DNA of 11,939 bases. Origin: Verrucomicrobiia bacterium. Lineage in GTDB: Bacteria; Verrucomicrobiota; Verrucomicrobiia; Opitutales; Opitutaceae. Within the stretch, counting starts at the first letter, position 1, and every line of letters begins with the position of its first letter. Where the stretch lies: assembly GCA_030424825.1 (NCBI GenBank), contig JAUHWE010000074.1, positions 1 to 11,939 of the forward strand, written 5' to 3'. The notes under the pieces are model-generated. The model made no database searches, was not told the origin of the DNA, and saw nothing but the letters and a program-made list of their open reading frames with translations. Below are positions 7,631 through 11,939 of the stretch, in pieces. The position numbers and the translations under genes were made by a program.

Positions 7631-8514
7631 CACCAATCCTTTTTAAGTTTTTGTGGGGGTGGCGCGTTTTCGTCGCGCTCCGCGTTCTGCAACATCATGT
7701 GTAATGCTCCGGGTTTGTCTTGCTGCTTAAGCTGTTCCAATTGCTGTAGGGTCATCGCCTGTTTCGCGGACCTTGGGGGAGGTTGTTGCTCGGTTCCTCC
7801 AACTTGAGTTTGTTCCTCCGTGGGCTTTTGGTCGAGCTGGGGGGTCTCTTCAGGCTCGTTCATGTCCCCCAGCGACTCACTTTGTTGCTGCTGTTGTTGC
7901 TCTCCCTCTTGGTCGCCAGATTGAGATTGCTCTTCACCTCCTTCATTATCCTGGGAGGATGGATCCTCTCCCTCTTGTTCATCTGAATTTTCCTGTTCCT
8001 GGGACTCTGAATCTTCCCCGTTTTGCTCAGACTCAGAATTCTGTTCGCCCGATTCATTCTGGTCTTCGGAATCCTCGGACTGTTCCTGGTTCTCCTGATC
8101 TTGATTTTCCTGGTCCTGCTGCTGATCTTCAGGCGGTTTTTCCAGAAGTTTCATGAGCTCATCTCGTAGAGTGTCCCAGTCCGTTTGCAGTGGATTGATC
8201 GATTGGCCCGCGTCAACCGCATGAATCCCGTCCCAGACAGAAGGATCGGGAATTTGCTGCCCTTGCTGCATCGCTGATTGCCCGAGTTGCAAGGTCATTT
8301 GAGCAAGCTGTTCATAGTCGGAGGGTTCGCGTGTCTTCTTTTCCGCGATAGAGCCTATGACCTCCCCAAGTGTGGGACCGGTTTGATCTGGAGGTGGCAG
8401 AGTACCTGGATTGTTAATCGAGGGTGCAGGTGTTTGGCCATAAGCTCCGAGGAAGGCGAAAAGGATAACGAAAAGTGAGCTTAGAGAACGGTATATCGAT
8501 GAGTCAGCATTCAT
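7630..8514 (-). CDS. batC: BatC-like protein without visible TPR, Q/E/D-rich
   Basis: A 294-residue secreted or membrane-tethered protein in the position of batC. It starts with a signal peptide or anchor (about 9-26, hydrophobic L-F-V-I-L-F-A-F-L-G-A). Next comes a Pro-rich stretch, a short helical region (about 48-126), a very acidic Gln/Glu/Asp/Ser tract (127-240) and a conserved-looking end with L-Q-Q-L-E-Q-L-K-Q-Q and a final K-K-D-W. BatC proteins normally have TPR repeats before a similar low-complexity tail and often end in a Lys/Asp/Trp motif. Here I find the tail but no clear TPR. It lies between batB and the batD-batE fusion, with ATGA overlap to batB and TGATG to batD. No ribosome binding site precedes its ATG, so its translation probably depends on batB. 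Identification rests mainly on position, tail composition and C-terminus. Confidence 0.7.
   Translation of the reverse strand: MNADSSIYRSLSSLFVILFAFLGAYGQTPAPSINNPGTLPPPDQTGPTLGEVIGSIAEKKTREPSDYEQLAQMTLQLGQSAMQQGQQIPDPSVWDGIHAVDAGQSINPLQTDWDTLRDELMKLLEKPPEDQQQDQENQDQENQEQSEDSEDQNESGEQNSESEQNGEDSESQEQENSDEQEGEDPSSQDNEGGEEQSQSGDQEGEQQQQQQSESLGDMNEPEETPQLDQKPTEEQTQVGGTEQQPPPRSAKQAMTLQQLEQLKQQDKPGALHMMLQNAERDENAPPPQKLKKDW
7637..7641 (-). promoter_or_regulatory. Ribosome binding site for batD
   Basis: AAGGA on the minus strand, 6 bases before the ATG at 7630 and inside the end of batC. It selects ATG 7630 over the upstream in-frame TTG (7636) and GTG (7633), which lie too near the site. Confidence 0.65.
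7795..8136 (-). repeat. Low-complexity Gln/Glu/Asp/Ser coding tract in batC
   Basis: About 114 codons made almost wholly of Q, E, D, S, N and G. They include two imperfect D-Q-E-N-Q units near the start and a run of six Gln (CAA/CAG) near 7880-7900. The tract is irregular at the DNA level rather than a clean tandem repeat. It encodes a strongly acidic, presumably disordered segment. Confidence 0.8.
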
Positions 8515-9545
8515 TGGGTCGCGGATGTTCTCGATTGAATAACTCGGGGTTTGGGGGTGAAGGGAAATTCTCTATACAGCGAGATCAATATAAGGAAAAG
8601 TCCGGGTGCCAAAAATATTTGGTAGCGCTCGATATGAACAGACTGGGAAGTCGTTCCTGTCTCGCCGGTCTTTCCCCGTTTTACGGTCTCTTCAATGAGG
8701 GATGCGAGATCCACCCACACGTTCGCTTCACGGTACGTGCCTCCTGTTTTGTCGGCTAATGACTGCAGTGTGGCTGGCTCAAGTTTGGTTAACACCACTG
8801 CGCCGGCTTCGTCCTTGTGGTATCCCCCTTCTTCAGCAGGGATTAGACCCCCGTCCCGGGTGCCGAATCCGAGGCATACGGCTTGGACGTTTTGCTCGTT
8901 GAGATCGTCAATGTGGTTGGTCCAATCCTGGTTGAGACTTTCGCCATCGCTAATTACGATAAGAAAACGGTCGGCTTGACTGTCGGACTGCCGGAAGGAA
9001 TCGAGAGTGGTTTCAAGCATGGCTCCATAGTTGGTTCCTCCTTGGGGAATAAAGTCAGGATTCAGGTCCCTTAAAAAGCCCCGGAGGATCTGGTAGTCCG
9101 GGCTCATGGGGCTTTGTAGGAATGCGGTACCCGCGAATACCACTAAACCGACACTCTCTCCTTGGAGATTGTCCAGCAGGCTTTCGACGACCAGTTTAGC
9201 TCTTTCGAGGCGGTTGGGCTTTATATCCTCGGCCAACATGCTTTTGGAAAGGTCCATGGCAATAATGACTTCCCGTGAACGCTTAAATACTTCCTTGTGG
9301 ATTTCTCCCCATTGAGGACGTGCGAGTGCGAATATCACGAAAATCAGTCCGACGAGAAAAAGCCACTTGGAGGGTTGGCTTAAACGGGATTCAATTTCCG
9401 AAACGCCGGCAAAGGTGGCCTTGACCCGTTTCACTTTAGAGCGACTGGAAAGGGAGACGTTCCTCTTCTTGAATACAATGGTTGCCAGAATCCCGATGAG
9501 AGGAATCGCCAAGGCAAATAGGTAGAGCTCTTGTCCGAAGGTCAA
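8511..9545 (-). CDS. batB: BatB: membrane von Willebrand factor A protein
   Basis: A 344-residue inner-membrane protein with a VWA domain between membrane segments (about 5-24, 61-76 and 309-324). The metal-ion-dependent adhesion site is complete: D-L-S-K-S (98-102), Thr 171 in G-G-T-N-Y-G, and Asp 200 in S-D-G-E-S. A-R-P-Q-W-G (75-80) is the typical BatA/BatB stretch after the second membrane segment. The frame is open back to 9590, but the true start is the TTG at 9545. It has AAAGGAGG 7 bases upstream and gives a normal N-terminus that enters the first membrane helix directly. This TTG overlaps the batA stop as TTGA, and the gene ends by ATGA overlap with batC. The protein probably works with BatA and the MoxR ATPase in a membrane complex. 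Its position second after DUF58 and the ARPQWG form favour BatB over BatA. Confidence 0.88.
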   Translation of the reverse strand: MTFGQELYLFALAIPLIGILATIVFKKRNVSLSSRSKVKRVKATFAGVSEIESRLSQPSKWLFLVGLIFVIFALARPQWGEIHKEVFKRSREVIIAMDLSKSMLAEDIKPNRLERAKLVVESLLDNLQGESVGLVVFAGTAFLQSPMSPDYQILRGFLRDLNPDFIPQGGTNYGAMLETTLDSFRQSDSQADRFLIVISDGESLNQDWTNHIDDLNEQNVQAVCLGFGTRDGGLIPAEEGGYHKDEAGAVVLTKLEPATLQSLADKTGGTYREANVWVDLASLIEETVKRGKTGETGTTSQSVHIERYQIFLAPGLFLILISLYREFPFTPKPRVIQSRTSATQ

Positions 9546-10558
9546 CTTAGAGCCTCCTTTCGATTCATGGCGCCAATCGCCAAGGCGCAAAACAGCATGA
9601 CTCCTGCCGCAATCGAAAAATACGGAAACAGTTCGGTAGTGACGCTGTATTGGTGCGATTCGAATTCAATCTTGCTGTTCTTATCGATTGAGTCGAAAGC
9701 GGCTTTAATGGTATTGGAATTGTCGGCACGATGAAACTCCCCGTTGGTAATCCGAGCAATTTCCTTTAACGTTGGCTCGTCGGTCTGAGATGGTACACGC
9801 ACCGTCCCAATCCGCTCACCTTTGGCATTCAACCGAGGCATGGAGACGATGCCGTCCCGTCCGGCTCCAATGGTGTAGACGCGAATGCCATTCTCTGCGG
9901 CCAGCTCCGCCGCTGCAATGGGTTCGATTGAACCTGCCGTATTGGCCCCGTCGGTTAGCAATATGATGAAGGCGCCCTCTCGTTCTCCGGAACGGGCCTT
10001 GGTGCCTTCCTGCAGTCTTGAGAGTGCGACTCCGATTCCGTCACCAATGGCGGTCCCATCCTCTATCAAGCCGATCGCCAGTCGGCTGGTCTGGCTCGAT
10101 AGCCAGCGATGGTCGAAGGTAAGTGGGGCGACTGTATAGGCCTGTCCGGCGAAAGCGACCAGGCCAATGCGGTCATTGTCTCGTTTGTTTATAAAGGCGC
10201 TCAGAACCGGTTTAACCGCTTGAAGCCGATTGATGTTCTTCAATCCGTCCTTGTAATCCTCGTACAGCATCGAGCTCGAGAGGTCCAGCACGAGCATGAT
10301 GTCATAACCTTTGCTTTTGGTTTGACGTTCAAAATCGAGAATTTGCGGACGGGCCAGCGATATGACGATCAATGCGGCTCCAACGAATCCAAAAAAGGAC
10401 GACAGTTTTGACCCACCCGCAAAAACGGAACGCTGCCAATTCCCGGCAAAGGGGAGGACAAGGGCAGCCGATGCTCGGCGGCTGCGCAGTATCCCGATAA
10501 CCGGAAGGGCTAACAGCGCGACGAGCCACCATGGGTCTACTAACGCAAATTCGTCCAT
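9542..10558 (-). CDS. batA: BatA: membrane von Willebrand factor A protein
   Basis: A 338-residue inner-membrane protein and paralogue of the next gene. Membrane segments lie at about 10-24, 53-70 and 313-331, with the VWA domain between the second and third. The metal site is intact: D-L-S-S-S (92-96), Thr 169 in E-D-G-T-A-I-G-D-G, and Asp 203 in L-T-D-G. The S-L-A-R-P-Q (67-72) after the second helix is the Bat signature. The start is ATG 10558, with AGGAAG ending 2 bases before it, a rather tight spacing. It lies 10 bases after the DUF58 stop, and its TGA overlaps the TTG start of batB. BatA and BatB proteins are thought to form a metal-dependent platform for MoxR-driven assembly or repair of envelope proteins; the client is unknown. 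Family assignment is firm, and the A/B naming follows gene order. Confidence 0.9.
   Translation of the reverse strand: MDEFALVDPWWLVALLALPVIGILRSRRASAALVLPFAGNWQRSVFAGGSKLSSFFGFVGAALIVISLARPQILDFERQTKSKGYDIMLVLDLSSSMLYEDYKDGLKNINRLQAVKPVLSAFINKRDNDRIGLVAFAGQAYTVAPLTFDHRWLSSQTSRLAIGLIEDGTAIGDGIGVALSRLQEGTKARSGEREGAFIILLTDGANTAGSIEPIAAAELAAENGIRVYTIGAGRDGIVSMPRLNAKGERIGTVRVPSQTDEPTLKEIARITNGEFHRADNSNTIKAAFDSIDKNSKIEFESHQYSVTTELFPYFSIAAGVMLFCALAIGAMNRKEALS
9553..9560 (-). promoter_or_regulatory. Strong ribosome binding site fixing the TTG start of batB
   Basis: AAAGGAGG on the minus strand, 7 bases before TTG 9545 and inside batA. It is the best Shine-Dalgarno match seen in the window. It decides a rare TTG start over the upstream ATG at 9590, which would place most of an extra 15 residues inside the batA frame overlap. 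Confidence 0.85.
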
Positions 10559-10568
10559 AACTTCCTAG

Positions 10569-11492
10569 CTAGCCACGCCCAAAGCGTAGAGCACGTTTTT
10601 GAAAGAGTTTCACAACCGCATCGAGAGCGTCCTCACCCGCTTGTAAGGTAAGTCGGTCTGAATCGACTGGAAACAATTCTTTGAAATGGGAATCGCGATC
10701 CCGGTTCCATTTTTCGTGGGCGGCTTTCTGGGCAACGGAGCCCCCATTGAGATTGAAGAGTCTTCCCGTGACGGGGTCGTAAACGGTCTGTTCGCCCCGG
10801 TTGGGTAGAGCTCTCTCCCACGGATCCTCGATTCGGAATCCAACGGGTTGATACCGTTTTTTCAGGACGTTCCAGCCTTCCGGCTGGTCTCGCATGGGGA
10901 AATCGCTGAGCCAGACGAAAATACTGTGCCTGGGTGCCGCTCTCAGCAAATACTTCCAAGGAACTAAGGCCTGTTGGGGTCCGAGGATGTCCGGAGCCGG
11001 CCGCCCCAGCAAGGTAGCGGCGGTATGTAGCACCCGTCCCCGTCCGGCTGAACTTTTGGTGAACTCGTAGCCACTGGGCGAAGCGTACATAAGCGATACG
11101 CGATCCCCGTTCACGGCGCTGAGGAGCATCAGAAGACTGGAAAGTTCCAGGAGCGCTTCCCGCTTGGATCGTTCCCCGGAGCCAAATTGGAGGGAGGGAG
11201 TATCCTCAAATAGTAGGACGAGCGTGACTTCGCGCTCTTCCACGAATTTCTTGCGATAGGGTTCGCCGAGGCGCGCGGTTACGTTCCAGTCGATATCCCG
11301 AACATCGTCGCCATACTCGTATTTGACAACCTGATCGAACTCCATTCCTTTTCCCCGGAAAGAAGATTTGTATTCGCCACTTAATACACTAGCCACGGCG
11401 TGCCGCACGCGCCACTCGAGTTTGCGCAGCATCGCAATCGACGAGGACAGACTTTCGAAGGTATCCGAAATTTGGCTCTCTGTCTGGCTCAT
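10569..11492 (-). CDS. DUF58 domain protein of the bat operon
   Basis: A 307-residue soluble, presumably cytoplasmic protein of the DUF58 family, the usual partner of MoxR ATPases. The hallmark stretch is present: S-G-E-Y-K-S-S-F-R-G-K-G-M-E-F (38-52), then Y-E-Y-G-D-D-V-R-D-I-D-W (58-69) and A-R (73-74). A VWA-like fold follows, with W-L-S-D-F (194-198). The first metal-site element reads E-D-T-P-S (96-100) before L-Q-F-G-S-G. In this family D-x-S-x-S before M-x-F-G is common, so the site looks altered. No membrane segment is seen. ATG 11492 is chosen; a TTG at 11507, right after the moxR stop, is in frame but has no ribosome binding site, and that of the ATG is also weak. It lies between moxR (15-base gap) and batA (10-base gap). 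Confidence 0.88.
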   Translation of the reverse strand: MSQTESQISDTFESLSSSIAMLRKLEWRVRHAVASVLSGEYKSSFRGKGMEFDQVVKYEYGDDVRDIDWNVTARLGEPYRKKFVEEREVTLVLLFEDTPSLQFGSGERSKREALLELSSLLMLLSAVNGDRVSLMYASPSGYEFTKSSAGRGRVLHTAATLLGRPAPDILGPQQALVPWKYLLRAAPRHSIFVWLSDFPMRDQPEGWNVLKKRYQPVGFRIEDPWERALPNRGEQTVYDPVTGRLFNLNGGSVAQKAAHEKWNRDRDSHFKELFPVDSDRLTLQAGEDALDAVVKLFQKRALRFGRG

Positions 11493-11507
11493 TGCTCGAG
11501 AATCCAA

Positions 11508-11939
11508 TTACACGTAGGAATTGCTAGGCAGAGGGGTTTTATCCAGGATAATCTTAAGAGCGTCATCGGGAGTGATTTCTTCCGCTTCCGCTTCATAGGT
11601 TAAACCGACGCGATGACGCATGGCATCGAGAAAAACGTCTTTAATGATCGAGGGGGAAACATGGTCTTGCCCGCGTAGCCAGGCGAGCGCTTTGCCGGCT
11701 TGATACAGGCTTAATGATGCTCTGGGGGAAGCTCCGTAGGAAAGGTATTTCTGCTCAGGATTCTCTCCCGCCGCCATTCTGCGGGTCGCCCTGACTAGTT
11801 TGAGTATGTATCCTTGGATTTCTTCGGAGACATGGATCTGGTCTACATCTTCACGGATCTCCAGCAGCTCTTCTCCACTCGAAACCGCATTCAGTTCAGG
11901 CTGCCGAGTGACCTGACCCCAGCGCTTCATCATCTCGAA
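11508..11939 (-). CDS. moxR: MoxR-family AAA+ ATPase (C-terminal part only)
   Basis: About 143 C-terminal residues are present; the start and the nucleotide-binding core lie beyond the right edge. MoxR proteins are AAA+ ATPases that act as chaperones for assembly or metal insertion, generally with DUF58 and VWA proteins encoded beside them. The visible part is the helical lid domain. It contains G-A-S-P-R-A-S-L-S-L (sensor 2 with its Arg) at about 11708-11737, followed by A-W-L-R-G-Q-D-H-V and D-A-M-R-H-R-V-G-L. These match the MoxR pattern G-A-S-P-R-A ... R-G-R-x-x-V-x-P-x-D ... L-R-H-R. The frame stays open to the window edge, where upstream codons read F-E before M-M-K-R-W-G, so the Met at 11933 is not a start. 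It is the first visible gene of the minus-strand run, and any operon promoter is outside the window. Confidence 0.92.
   Translation of the reverse strand, partial: FEMMKRWGQVTRQPELNAVSSGEELLEIREDVDQIHVSEEIQGYILKLVRATRRMAAGENPEQKYLSYGASPRASLSLYQAGKALAWLRGQDHVSPSIIKDVFLDAMRHRVGLTYEAEAEEITPDDALKIILDKTPLPSNSYV

Noticed and set aside
7876..7905. CAA/CAG run in batC as a phase-variable repeat
   Set aside because: It is a mixed, in-frame trinucleotide run of only about six codons. Length change would alter the Gln count but not switch the gene on or off.
7773..8156. 127-codon open frame on the plus strand opposite batC
   Set aside because: Low-complexity Gln/Glu coding on the minus strand leaves few stops in the opposite frames. 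The translated product has no coherent domain.
9546..9590. Upstream ATG start for batB at 9590
   Set aside because: The strong ribosome binding site at 9553-9560 lies downstream of that ATG and is perfectly spaced for TTG 9545.

Overview
The window reads as a densely coded chromosomal segment of a diderm, LPS-making bacterium. It carries a LolCD lipoprotein exporter, LpxB for lipid A, and a complete-looking Bat (Bacteroides aerotolerance type) operon. From the overall style of the proteins I infer Verrucomicrobiota, possibly Opitutae. No rRNA or other phylogenetic marker is available here to settle this. I see no tRNA, rRNA, insertion sequence, CRISPR array or phage gene. No gene-free stretch exceeds about 150 bases.

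Plus strand, 1-4300: an envelope-biogenesis run. The 3' end of lysS (lysyl-tRNA synthetase) is followed by a LolC/E-type permease, its ATPase LolD (8-base overlap), a Gfo/Idh/MocA dehydrogenase and lpxB. The dehydrogenase next to lpxB resembles the GnnA-type enzymes that oxidise the 3-position of UDP-GlcNAc for amide-linked lipid A. The matching aminotransferase (GnnB) is not in the window.

Minus strand, 11939 down to 4306: moxR (3' part only), a DUF58 gene, batA, batB, batC, a fused batD-batE, and then a membrane-anchored TlpA-like thioredoxin. The MoxR ATPase, DUF58 protein and two membrane von Willebrand A proteins are expected to form a chaperone-like or assembly complex at the inner membrane. 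BatC, BatD and BatE are its periplasmic and TPR-type partners. The bat genes are tightly coupled: batA/batB overlap as TTGA, batB/batC as ATGA, and batC/batD as TGATG. The two gene clusters converge with only 5 bases between stop codons.

The points most worth a second look are as follows. (i) BatD and BatE are one polypeptide, with an apparent relict signal peptide at the junction. (ii) BatC has no visible TPR and is dominated by a Q/E/D/S-rich tract. (iii) BatC and BatD share a nine-residue motif, N-[ND]-P-G-T-L-P-[PA]-P. (iv) The DUF58 protein has an altered metal-site motif. (v) LpxB has Asn where a conserved Glu is usual. (vi) The TlpA-like protein has a second CxxC next to its membrane anchor.
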